From Aromatoleum toluvorans (GTDB taxonomy: Bacteria > Pseudomonadota > Gammaproteobacteria > Burkholderiales > Rhodocyclaceae): a DNA stretch of 36,560 nucleotides. This document shows, one piece after another, positions 6,982-14,789 of the stretch. The DNA lies in assembly GCF_012910905.1 (NCBI RefSeq), contig NZ_WTVN01000037.1, forward strand, positions 1 to 36,560, in the 5' to 3' direction. How positions within the stretch are numbered: position 1 is the stretch's first letter; each line of letters starts with the position of its first letter. The position numbers and the translations under genes were made by a program. A model generated the notes under the pieces. That model saw only the letters and a program-made list of their open reading frames with translations. It ran no database searches and was not told where the DNA came from.

Positions 6982-9165
6982 TCAGTTCGTCGTGGCCGCC
7001 GCTTCGGTACGGGCGGGCGCGGGTTTGATCGGGATGAAGTAACCATCGGCGCCGATCGGCGTCAGCGGCAGGCCGGCCTTGGTGCGGCGCTTGCGCTCCT
7101 GCGCGAGCGGCGGGCAGGCGTGCGCATCCGTGTAGAGCACCATGCAGTCGAGGCAGTGCAGGCACTCGCGGTGGTCGATGCGGCCGTTCTCGTCGATCGC
7201 CTGCGAGCCGCAGCCGACGGCGCAGGCCTTGCAGGTGTCGCATTCCTGCTTGCGCTTCAGGCCGAACCAGCGGAAGGTCGAAGGCATCGCCAGCGAGGCG
7301 CCGAGCGGACACAGGTACTTGCAGAACGGCCGTTCGGTAAAGATCGACAGCCCCAGCAGACCGGCGGCGAACAGCGTGTAGGGCCAGCTGCGGTTGAACA
7401 GCCCGACGAGGAAGGTGGTCTTGAAGGGTTCGACCTCGGCGAGTTTTTCAGCCAGCCCCATCGAGAACATCGACACCGCGAGCAGGCCGAAGAACACGCC
7501 GTACTTCACCCACTTCAGGCGGTTGTGCCACTTGCGCGGGAGCTGGAACTGGAAGCGCTTGAGGCCCACGGCGCCGCCGATCTTGTAGAGCAGCTCCGAC
7601 AGCGAGCCGAACGGGCATAGCCAGCCGCAGAAGAGTCCGCGCCCCCAGATGAAGACCGTGACGATGATGAAGATCCAGAACAGGAAGATGAAGGGGTCGG
7701 ACAGGAACAGTTCCCACTTCCACTGGAACAGCAGCGCATGGAACCAGGTGAGCACCTGCGTGATCGAGGGCTGGGCGAGCATGCCGAAGCCGACGAAGCC
7801 GATGCTGATGACCCAGGCGCTGTACTTGAAGACGTTGACCGGCCACTTGTTGGTGCGCGTCGCGCGGCGCGTGAGCTTGTCGCGGAAGGCATAGACGGTG
7901 GCGACCGCGATGAGCAGCGCGGCGAAGAGGCCGATCTCCGGCGCACGCGTCTTCCACACGCGCACCCACGGGGCGTCGGGCTTCACGACTTCGGGGCGCC
8001 CGCCCTGCAGGTACTGCGCCGGCAGCCAGTACTCGGTGTCGAAGTTCGCGAAGCTGCGCGCACCGGTCGCGCGGTCGACGCGGTTGCCGAGGAACACGAA
8101 TTTCCACGGATAGGCGGCGGAGAAGGCCTTCGAGCGGACGATGAAGATCGACGATTCGTTGAAGGCGGGCGCGCCGGGAGCGGCGATGCCATAGAGGTTG
8201 GCGGCGTCGGTGTCGCGGAAGGTGAAGGAGTCCGCACCCTGGCGGACCTGTACGCGGTCGTAGATGCCGCCGCGCACGAAGCCGGAGCCCTTGAAGGATT
8301 CCTTTCCGCCCGTCCGGATGACGAAGAGAGCGTGCTCACCTTCCTTGAGGCCGGACATCAGGCTGTTGTACGGGCCGTCGCCGAGGACCGCGCGGCCGAC
8401 GTCGGGCTGGTTCAGGTAGCCGAACCACAGTTCGATGAAGGGTTGGCTGCCGCGCGGCAGGCCGACCTGTTCGGGCGTGACGACGATGCGCTGAACGGCG
8501 CCTTCCTTGACCAGGGTCGCCCAGTCGGGTTTCGTGCCGGTCTGCGCGAACCTGGCCTGCTCCCGGATGGTCGGCTTCAGGATGCCTACCTGTCGTGCGA
8601 CTGCGGTGCCGGAGGTCATCATCACCTGGTTCTGTGCGATGACGGTGACGGTGGCGCCCGAGATTGCATCGAGGCCGACGATGTTTTCTTCGGGACGGGA
8701 TTGGCCGATCTCGATGTTCTCGCCGACGAACTTCCCGAGGTACTGTTGGTTGAAGCGGACGAGCGATGATTCGGGGATGCCCAGCAGCAGGATCGGCTCG
8801 GAGTGCTTGAGGATCTTTACGCCCACGAAGTGCCCGCTGGTGTCCATGCCGATCAGCGTGATCACCGGTTTGCCGGAGTAGGCGGGGGTGTCGGTGATGT
8901 CGGTGGACAGCATGACGTAGCCGACGAGCTTCTTCTTGCCGCCTTCCTCTGCATAACCCTCGACGTAGCGAGGCTGGCCCTTGCGTTCCGAGAAGGACGT
9001 GGCGCCGGGCAGGACCTCGGTGCAGGGCGCGTATTTGCACAGCTCGGGAGAGCTGTTGATCTCGTCGGGGAGCTTCGCTTCGTACGTTTCGGCGAGCGCG
9101 AGCGAGGCAGCCGACGAAAGCAGGATGGACAGCAGGGTAGTGCGCAGTGCGGCCAGGAATTTCAT
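6982..9165 (-). CDS. nosR: NosR, flavin/iron-sulfur membrane protein for N2O reduction (727 aa)
   Basis: NosR is an inner-membrane flavoprotein needed for nosZ expression and for electron supply to N2O reductase. The start at 9165 (MKFLAALRTT) is chosen because it begins a proper signal peptide ending near ALA-ET; an upstream in-frame start would lack one. The periplasmic FMN-binding domain carries SGATVT (169-174), the site of covalent flavin attachment through threonine. Several membrane segments follow from about 411 to 610, with the polyferredoxin-type CxxxCP motifs CGWLCP (C513, C517) and CKYLCP (C615, C619). Two [4Fe-4S] motifs close the protein: C642/C645/C648/C652 and C668/C671/C674 with C684. 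It is complete. Here it lies downstream of nosZ, not upstream as in Pseudomonas. Confidence 0.96.
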   Translation of the reverse strand: MKFLAALRTTLLSILLSSAASLALAETYEAKLPDEINSSPELCKYAPCTEVLPGATSFSERKGQPRYVEGYAEEGGKKKLVGYVMLSTDITDTPAYSGKPVITLIGMDTSGHFVGVKILKHSEPILLLGIPESSLVRFNQQYLGKFVGENIEIGQSRPEENIVGLDAISGATVTVIAQNQVMMTSGTAVARQVGILKPTIREQARFAQTGTKPDWATLVKEGAVQRIVVTPEQVGLPRGSQPFIELWFGYLNQPDVGRAVLGDGPYNSLMSGLKEGEHALFVIRTGGKESFKGSGFVRGGIYDRVQVRQGADSFTFRDTDAANLYGIAAPGAPAFNESSIFIVRSKAFSAAYPWKFVFLGNRVDRATGARSFANFDTEYWLPAQYLQGGRPEVVKPDAPWVRVWKTRAPEIGLFAALLIAVATVYAFRDKLTRRATRTNKWPVNVFKYSAWVISIGFVGFGMLAQPSITQVLTWFHALLFQWKWELFLSDPFIFLFWIFIIVTVFIWGRGLFCGWLCPFGSLSELLYKIGGAVGLKRFQFQLPRKWHNRLKWVKYGVFFGLLAVSMFSMGLAEKLAEVEPFKTTFLVGLFNRSWPYTLFAAGLLGLSIFTERPFCKYLCPLGASLAMPSTFRWFGLKRKQECDTCKACAVGCGSQAIDENGRIDHRECLHCLDCMVLYTDAHACPPLAQERKRRTKAGLPLTPIGADGYFIPIKPAPARTEAAATTN

Positions 9166-9222
9166 GGGACTTACCAATTGGCGGGACTGAAGCCAGTCTA
9201 CGAAATGCCCCTTCGTGTGTAA

Positions 9223-9236
9223 TTGTTTCCGATCAA
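9223..9236 (-). promoter_or_regulatory. FNR/Dnr-like box upstream of nosR
   Basis: Read on the minus strand the site is TTGATCGGAAACAA, one mismatch from the FNR/Dnr consensus TTGAT-N4-ATCAA. Its centre is about 64 bases upstream of the nosR ATG, leaving room for a class II promoter with its start near 9188. It lies between the terminator after nosZ and nosR, which supports a dedicated anaerobic promoter for nosR and the genes after it. Confidence 0.6.
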
Positions 9237-9266
9237 TTGGGGCAAATGGAAAATGTGCGTGATCCC

Positions 9267-9293
9267 AAAAAAAGGAGGGGCAAGAAGCCCCTC
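9267..9293 (-). terminator. Rho-independent terminator between nosZ and nosR
   Basis: On the minus strand a perfect 7-base stem (GAGGGGC and GCCCCTC) with a 5-base loop is followed by CC and seven Ts. It lies about 90 bases past the nosZ stop and about 100 bases before nosR. It should end most nosZ transcripts. Confidence 0.85.
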
Positions 9294-9335
9294 GAAATGT
9301 CACCCATCGGTACCTCCATGAAAGAAGGCACTCAA

Positions 9336-9366
9336 CTGCGCCAGAGCATGCTTCGCTCCGGCGCAG
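9336..9366 (-). other. Stem-loop just after nosZ
   Basis: The arms CTGCGCC and GAGC pair with GCTC and GGCGCAG, 11 base pairs with one internal mismatch and a 7-base loop. It begins 16 bases after the nosZ stop and has no T run. It may protect the 3' end of the nosZ message or assist the terminator that follows. Confidence 0.55.
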
Positions 9367-9381
9367 TCCTTTTGGAGGCCG

Positions 9382-11331
9382 TCAGGCCTCGACCATCAGG
9401 CGGCTACGCATCTCCAGGTGCAGTGCGTGGCAGAAGTGGGTGCAGTAGCACCAGTACACGCCCGGCTTGTCCGCCTTGAACGTGACCGACTTGGTTTCCT
9501 GCGGGTTCACGATGAAGTTGATGTCGTACTTCGGAATCGCGAAGCCGTGCGTCAGGTCTTCCACCTTGTCGTGGTTGGTAAGAATGATCGTGACCTCGTC
9601 GCCCTTCTTCACCTTGAACTCACCCAGGCTGTAGGCCGGCGCCTGGCTGATGAGCTTGATCGTGACCTTCTTGCCGTCGCGGAAGATGCCGCTTTCCTTG
9701 TGGTCCTTCACCGCGTTCGGGAACTCGTCCATGTTGTAGATCTGGCGAGTCTTGATGATGTCGCGACGGATCACGATCGAGTCGTGCGGCTCGGACAGGA
9801 CCGAGTGGTCGGCAACCAGCTTCATCTTGTCGCCGCTGATGTCGATCATCTGCGCTGTTTCGGCGTGCAGCGGGCCGACCGGGAGGAAGCGGTCCTTCGA
9901 GAACTTGTTGTCCGAGATGAAGAACTTGCCGTCGGCTTCCTTCGTCTCGCCCATCGACGTGAAGCCGTGACCCGGCTGGTAATGCACGTCGATGCGATCG
10001 ACCACGACGGTGACGTTCTTGTCGCCCTGGTAGGCCTTGATCGCGGCCTCGACGTTCCACTTCACGATCTGGCTGTCGAGGAACAGCGTGGTGTAGGCGT
10101 TGCCCTTGTTGTCGAAGCCGGTGTGCAGGGGGCCGAGGCCGATTTCCGGTTCGGCGACGACGGCGTCGCGCTCTTCCTTCAGCTCACCCTCGAACCACTT
10201 GAGTACCAGCTCGTGCGCGATCACGGTCGCGGTCGGCGACAGCTTGCCCGAGCAGGCGTAGTACTTGCCGTCGGGGCTGATGTTCACGCCGTGCGGGTTC
10301 TTCGGGATCGGCACGTAGCAGGTCAGCGCGGTCTTGGGATCGGCGTTCGACGCCTTGCGGCCGTCGACGACCGGGACCTTGGAGTCGCCGATGTAGCTGA
10401 CCTTGCCGGCCTTGATGGCGTCCTCGATGCGGGCGATGTTGAAGAACAGGCAGGCGTCGCGTTCCGCGGACATGGTGTCCGGATAATGGACGCCCATCTC
10501 GGTGTTGTACTGGTTGGTGGCCGCGAGCTTGCCGTCGTAGGAGGTGGCCACGAGGTCGCAGTTGCCGTCGATGAGCACCTGCCAGCGCACCTGCATCGAC
10601 TCGGAATCCACGCAGGTGAAGATCGAACGGTACTGGTCGATCTTGTCCATGTTGCTGCCGTTGTTCGGCAGCGGGATGGAGAACTCGGCGCCGCAGAAGA
10701 CGCGGGTGGTGTAATTGATGGCCGGATCGACGGGGTCACGCTTGTCCGGGAAGGTGCCGTGATAGCCCTGCATGTTGGGCAATTCGGTGATCTTGTCGCA
10801 CTCCATCGTGTCGAGACGCACGCGGGCGATGCGGCCGTGGATCTTGTCGTTCACGAACAGGTACTTGCCGTCGTACGTGCCGTCCTTGTACGAGGGGTGC
10901 ACGTGGTGCGTGTCGCCGGTCGTGTACTTCAGGCTGCCGTCGGGCTTGGTGCCAAGGATGGCCTTGGATTCGTTGGTGATGCCCCAGCCGACAAGGCAGT
11001 CGGTGTTGAAGACGGGGATGCACTTCAGCTCGCGCCCCGAGGGCAGGCCGTAGACGCGCACGTTGCCGGAGTGGCCGCCGCTCGAGAACGAGTAGTAGGT
11101 GTCGAGCTGGCCGGGGGCGACTTCGTACTTGCCGACTTCAGCGGCCTCGGCCGCAGGATGGGCTGCCGGGGCCGCTGCCGGAGCGGGGGCCTGTTCCTGC
11201 TTGCATGCCGACAGGCCGACCGACAGGCCTGCACCGGCAAGGCCCGCGAATGCGGCGGTATTGAGGAATTTCCGGCGGCTCGGGTCGGGTTGACCGTCGA
11301 GTTGCTGGGCGTTGGTCTTGTCCTGGCTCAT
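9382..11331 (-). CDS. nosZ: NosZ, nitrous-oxide reductase, Tat-exported (649 aa)
   Basis: NosZ reduces N2O to N2 in the periplasm using the CuA and CuZ copper centres. The start at 11331 (MSQDKTNAQQ) has GGAG 8 bases upstream; a TTG seven codons earlier overlaps that site. The N-terminus is a twin-arginine signal with SRRKFLN (18-24), which marks clade I NosZ. It continues GLSAC (Cys43), matching a lipobox, then an Ala/Pro-rich linker. The first CuZ histidine motif is DTHHVH (140-145); the CuA loop near the C-terminus is CTHFCHALHLEM, with C630, C634, H638 and M641. The residue between the two cysteines that is Trp in Paracoccus NosZ is His632 here; that position binds copper through its backbone, so function is probably kept. 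Confidence 0.97.
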   Translation of the reverse strand: MSQDKTNAQQLDGQPDPSRRKFLNTAAFAGLAGAGLSVGLSACKQEQAPAPAAAPAAHPAAEAAEVGKYEVAPGQLDTYYSFSSGGHSGNVRVYGLPSGRELKCIPVFNTDCLVGWGITNESKAILGTKPDGSLKYTTGDTHHVHPSYKDGTYDGKYLFVNDKIHGRIARVRLDTMECDKITELPNMQGYHGTFPDKRDPVDPAINYTTRVFCGAEFSIPLPNNGSNMDKIDQYRSIFTCVDSESMQVRWQVLIDGNCDLVATSYDGKLAATNQYNTEMGVHYPDTMSAERDACLFFNIARIEDAIKAGKVSYIGDSKVPVVDGRKASNADPKTALTCYVPIPKNPHGVNISPDGKYYACSGKLSPTATVIAHELVLKWFEGELKEERDAVVAEPEIGLGPLHTGFDNKGNAYTTLFLDSQIVKWNVEAAIKAYQGDKNVTVVVDRIDVHYQPGHGFTSMGETKEADGKFFISDNKFSKDRFLPVGPLHAETAQMIDISGDKMKLVADHSVLSEPHDSIVIRRDIIKTRQIYNMDEFPNAVKDHKESGIFRDGKKVTIKLISQAPAYSLGEFKVKKGDEVTIILTNHDKVEDLTHGFAIPKYDINFIVNPQETKSVTFKADKPGVYWCYCTHFCHALHLEMRSRLMVEA

Positions 11332-11532
11332 GTGATGGGCTCCGTTATTCAAGCGTCGTTTATTCTGCCGGTGAGGGGTGTGCCGTTGTGGCGGCGCACG
11401 CGTGCAGGGCGGCCCGAATCGGGCGCTGCGGCAACTCTATTGATGTCATGCTGCCGAGTCCTTGATTTGGGATAAGGAAAACATCGCTCCGGGAATGGTC
11501 AAAACGCCCGAGCGCGGCAGTACAGGCGGTGT
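11332..11532 (-). other. nosZ upstream region
   Basis: About 200 bases precede nosZ. No full FNR/Dnr box is seen. On the minus strand there are two isolated ATCAA half-sites, at about 11462-11466 and 11439-11443, and a 13-base palindrome GCCCGAATCGGGC at 11412-11424. The nosZ promoter is expected here, but its elements cannot be assigned with confidence. Confidence 0.35.
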
Positions 11533-12042
11533 TCAGGCCGGCCTGAGGGAGACGAAGATCATCACGAAGAGCGGCGTCCACAGCACCACCGGGACGCTGT
11601 AGACCATGTAGGTGACATGCAGCGCCTGGACCTCGTTGCCGAGCCGGAACTCGTCACGGACGTCGAGATAGAGCGTGCGCAGTGCGACGGCGTGGGCGAG
11701 CAGATGCGTGACGATGAGCGCGCCGAGGCTCGGCACGGCGAGGACGACGGCCGAGGCCCAGAGCGGGGCCGCCGCGCGGGCGGCGATGGCGAGCGCGCGG
11801 GGGCGCGAGGGGCGCATCGCGTCGGCGGGGGTCGTCAGGCGCAGCATGCCGGCGACGACGGTCACCGAGACGAGTTCGGCAACGAACACCAGCAGCGCGA
11901 TCCACTCCCAGTTCGCGCTGGCCGCGTCGAGCCGGTAGGCTGCGGCATGATCGCGCATGGCGAACTGGATCATGATGGGCGGAATCAGCGCGAATGGCAG
12001 CACCATCCGGCTGAACACACTGCTGCGGCTGGGTCGGGTCAA
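11533..12042 (-). CDS. Yip1-like (DUF1282-type) membrane protein (about 169 aa)
   Basis: This is a polytopic inner-membrane protein with about five hydrophobic segments. The opening VLPFALIPPIM and the later APLWASAVVLAVPSLGALIV resemble bacterial Yip1/DUF1282 proteins, whose function is unknown; the family match is by eye and moderate. The start is uncertain: a TTG at 12042 has GAGGAGG 4 bases upstream and is used here, another TTG at 12066 touches the narL stop, and an ATG at 12006 would clip the region before the first membrane segment. It lies 20 bases after narL on the same strand and may be the last gene of the nar transcript, before nosZ. Confidence 0.65.
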   Translation of the reverse strand: MTRPSRSSVFSRMVLPFALIPPIMIQFAMRDHAAAYRLDAASANWEWIALLVFVAELVSVTVVAGMLRLTTPADAMRPSRPRALAIAARAAAPLWASAVVLAVPSLGALIVTHLLAHAVALRTLYLDVRDEFRLGNEVQALHVTYMVYSVPVVLWTPLFVMIFVSLRPA

Positions 12043-12062
12043 GAGGCCTCCTCGGCCACCCT

Positions 12063-12752
12063 TCAAAGCTGGGGATCCTGCACGATTCCCTGTTCGACCG
12101 CAAACACCGCCGCCTGCACGCGGCTCGACAGGCCGAGCTTGCGCAGGATGTTCTGGACGTGGATCTTGACCGTGCTTTCCGCCAGGTCGAGGGCGCGCGC
12201 GATTTCCTTGTTGCTTTTTCCGCGCGCGACGAGGACGAGGATTTCGCGCTCGCGCGGCGACAGCTTGTTGAGTTCGGACGCGACCACCGCGGGGGCGGCC
12301 GATCCGGTTGCGACCTTTGGCGATCCGCCGCGAACGCCCTGCACGAGCTTGCCCATCATCTGCGGCGAGATCACCGATTCGCCGGCCGCCGCCTTCGTGA
12401 TCGCGGTGGTCAGGGTGTCGGCCTCGATGTTCTTCAGGAGGTAGCCGCAGGCCCCCGCGCGCAGGGTTTCGATGAGGTCCTCGGCGTCCTCGGAGACGGT
12501 CAGCATCAGGACGTGCGACTCCGGGGCTTCCTCGGCCATCATCGCCGCGGCGTCGCGGCCGGAGAGGCCGGGCATGTGCAGGTCGAGCAGCACCACGTCG
12601 GGCTTCAGCCGCGCTGCGTGCTTGACCCCTTCCATCCCGTCGCCGGCTTCGCCGACGATCTCGAACTCCGGGTGGAGTTGCAGCAGGGACTTGATGCCGC
12701 TGCGGAAGAGGGCATGGTCATCGACGAGGAGCACGCGGATCGGGGCGGACAT
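12063..12752 (-). CDS. narL: NarL-type nitrate/nitrite response regulator (229 aa)
   Basis: NarL is a cytoplasmic DNA-binding regulator phosphorylated by NarX. The receiver domain (about 5-120) has the acidic pair D11/D12, phospho-acceptor D57 in LLDLHMPG, T85 and K107 in YLLKN. A linker of about 35 residues leads to a LuxR-type helix-turn-helix (about 163-229) with LSPREREIL and NKEIARALDLAESTVKIHVQNILRKL. Its ATG shares one base with the narX stop (TGATG), so translation is coupled to the sensor. It is placed after narGHJI rather than upstream as in enterics. It most likely controls the nar operon and perhaps other denitrification genes. Confidence 0.94.
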   Translation of the reverse strand: MSAPIRVLLVDDHALFRSGIKSLLQLHPEFEIVGEAGDGMEGVKHAARLKPDVVLLDLHMPGLSGRDAAAMMAEEAPESHVLMLTVSEDAEDLIETLRAGACGYLLKNIEADTLTTAITKAAAGESVISPQMMGKLVQGVRGGSPKVATGSAAPAVVASELNKLSPREREILVLVARGKSNKEIARALDLAESTVKIHVQNILRKLGLSSRVQAAVFAVEQGIVQDPQL

Positions 12753-14704
12753 CAATGGGATTCCTGGCTGATTCGGGGAAGATCGAGGCGGACTTCGGTG
12801 CCGCGACCGGGCGCCGAATGCAGCGAGAAGTCGCCGCCGATGCGCTGCGCGCGCTCGCGCATGACCTGCAGGCCGATGTGGTTTTCCTTGTCGTGCGCGC
12901 TGCTCCCGGCTTCGTCGAAGCCGATGCCGTCGTCGCGCACGACCACCGTCAGGCCATGCACGCCGCGGCGCAGCGCAACGTGTACGGATTTCGCCTGGGC
13001 GTGCTTGCGCACGTTGGACAGGGTCTCCTGGACGATGTAGAGCGCCTGCGTCTCGACCTCGGCGTCGAGCGGCGCTCCGCCGCCCTCGAGTTCGAGCTCC
13101 GTGGCGATGCCGGTCTGGTCGGAGAGCCGCCTGAGCGTGGCGCCGATCGCGCCGGAGAGGTCCTGCTTTGCGACACGCGTGCGGAAATGCACCAGCAGCT
13201 CGCGCACGTCGTCGTAGCTCTCCTGGACGCCCTGGCGAAGCATGGCAAGGGTGCTCTGCGCCTGGCGCACGTCGTTGTGCCGCAGGGCGTCGTCCAGCAT
13301 CTGTACCTGCAGGTTCATGAAGGCGAGACCCTGCGCGATCGAGTCGTGCAGCTCGCGTGCGAGGAGGTTGCGTTCCTCCGACACCGCGAGCTCGCGCTCG
13401 CTCGCGTGCAGGCGCTGGTTCTCGACCGCGATGCCGAGCTGCTGGCCCAGCGTTTCGAGGAGCTGGCGGTCGGAGTCGCCGAGGAGCTGTGCGTCGCGGA
13501 AATACAGGTTGTAGATGCCCAGGGTCTGCTGGTTGGCGCCGATCGGGATCGCGGCGACGGCCCTGAAGCCGGCGCGGTGGCACGCGCTGAGGTCAAGTCC
13601 AGGATCAGGTCCGTCGAGTTTGCACACCAGCGAGGCACCCCCGCGAGCCGCCTGGCCGCACATGCACTCGCCGCAGTCGAGCGTCGCCTCGCGGTCGATG
13701 AAGTCCTCGTCGAGCCCGGAATGCACGGTCAGGCAAAGCTGGCTCGAGTCCTTGTCGAGCAGCCGCGCGGAGCTCGCGGCCGCGCCGAACATCGTCTGCA
13801 CGCGCCGCAGGAAGCCGCGGCACAGGGCGTCCACGTCCTGCGGCTGGCGCAGGAAGGCAGACATGTCGTAGAGAATCTCGAGCTGGCGGTTCTTTTCCTC
13901 CAGGCTGCGGGTCTTGACGTCGACCCGCTCCTCGAGCGTTTCGTACAGGCCCTGCAGGTGGACGGCCATGCGGTTGAAGCCGTCGGACAGGTCGCCGAAT
14001 TCGTCCTTGCCCAGGACCGGGACGCGGACACTGAAGTCTTCCAGCTCCATCCGCTTGATGCCGGTCTGCAACTCGGAGACGGGGCGGATCACGAGCACGA
14101 AGAAGAAGCGGATCAGGAACAGGGTGCCGATCACCGCCAGCGCGATCAGGGCTACCTGGGAGGCCCGCAGGATGTCGGTGTTGCGCGCGTAGCTCTGCTC
14201 CATCTTCAGCACGACGGCGTTCATGCCGGTCACGAAGCCGCGGATCGTGTCGTCGAACCCGGGTGGGTCCGCGGGGATGGTGAGGGCATTGCCTGGGTCG
14301 AGCACGCCGTCGAGCATCGGACGGACCCGTTCCGACCAGAATTCCACCATCCGCTGCATGTCCGCGGGAATGGCGTTGTCGCGCGGGACGAACAGCGGGC
14401 GTCGCGGGTTGCCGTGGCGCAGTTCGTCGAGGATGAATTCGAATTCGGCGAGTTCCGTCCCGAGCGTCTCCCGGATGCGCACCGTGTCGGCTGGCGAAGC
14501 CTGCGGGGCGTGCGCGAGAAGGTGGCCGATGCGATGCATGCGCATGCGCAGGCTGCCGGCGTCGTTGATCGCTGCGGCGGCGCCTTCGAGTTGCCAGGAC
14601 ATGAAGAGCGTGACCCCGATCGCCGTCAGGGCGACGAGGAAGAACACCAGCAGGATGCCGGTGATCTTGGTGCTGAGACTGTTGCCGAGGGGAAGCATGG
14701 ACAT
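12752..14704 (-). CDS. narX: NarX-type nitrate/nitrite sensor histidine kinase (650 aa)
   Basis: NarX is an inner-membrane sensor that binds nitrate or nitrite in its periplasmic domain. A first membrane segment lies at about 14-35. The P-box DAGSLRMRMHRIG (48-60) holds the nitrate-binding arginine. A second membrane segment near residue 180 leads to a HAMP domain (ELQTGIKRMELEDFSVRVPV), a short coiled coil, and a GAF-like central module with the cysteine cluster CGECMCGQA plus further cysteines, as in NarX/NarQ. The kinase core is HisKA_3 (RELHDSIAQGLAFMNLQ, with the phosphorylated His) and an HATPase with ETLSNVRKHA and GIGFD. The length is slightly above E. coli NarX (598). The ribosome site is weak; a second ATG two codons in is equally possible. 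Confidence 0.93.
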   Translation of the reverse strand: MSMLPLGNSLSTKITGILLVFFLVALTAIGVTLFMSWQLEGAAAAINDAGSLRMRMHRIGHLLAHAPQASPADTVRIRETLGTELAEFEFILDELRHGNPRRPLFVPRDNAIPADMQRMVEFWSERVRPMLDGVLDPGNALTIPADPPGFDDTIRGFVTGMNAVVLKMEQSYARNTDILRASQVALIALAVIGTLFLIRFFFVLVIRPVSELQTGIKRMELEDFSVRVPVLGKDEFGDLSDGFNRMAVHLQGLYETLEERVDVKTRSLEEKNRQLEILYDMSAFLRQPQDVDALCRGFLRRVQTMFGAAASSARLLDKDSSQLCLTVHSGLDEDFIDREATLDCGECMCGQAARGGASLVCKLDGPDPGLDLSACHRAGFRAVAAIPIGANQQTLGIYNLYFRDAQLLGDSDRQLLETLGQQLGIAVENQRLHASERELAVSEERNLLARELHDSIAQGLAFMNLQVQMLDDALRHNDVRQAQSTLAMLRQGVQESYDDVRELLVHFRTRVAKQDLSGAIGATLRRLSDQTGIATELELEGGGAPLDAEVETQALYIVQETLSNVRKHAQAKSVHVALRRGVHGLTVVVRDDGIGFDEAGSSAHDKENHIGLQVMRERAQRIGGDFSLHSAPGRGTEVRLDLPRISQESH

Positions 14705-14757
14705 TCAGTGAAACAGGGTGGCGTGCAGACTACGATGCCTGCCGCCACCCCGCAAGT

Positions 14758-14778
14758 CGGGGGCGTCTGCCGCCCCCG
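14758..14778 (-). other. GC-rich stem-loop between narI and narX
   Basis: A perfect 8-base stem (CGGGGGCG and CGCCCCCG) has a 5-base loop. It begins about 10 bases after the narI stop and has no T run. It may lower read-through into narXL or stabilise the narGHJI message. Confidence 0.5.
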
Positions 14779-14789
14779 GGATGTCCGCC

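Noticed and set aside
9418-11475. Open frame of 685 codons antisense to nosZ
   Set aside because: It is a shadow of nosZ caused by GC-rich third positions. It has no domain pattern and no ribosome site.
11439-11475. Possible FNR box upstream of nosZ
   Set aside because: Only single ATCAA half-sites are present; the partner half-sites differ at three or more positions, so a full FNR/Dnr box is not supported.
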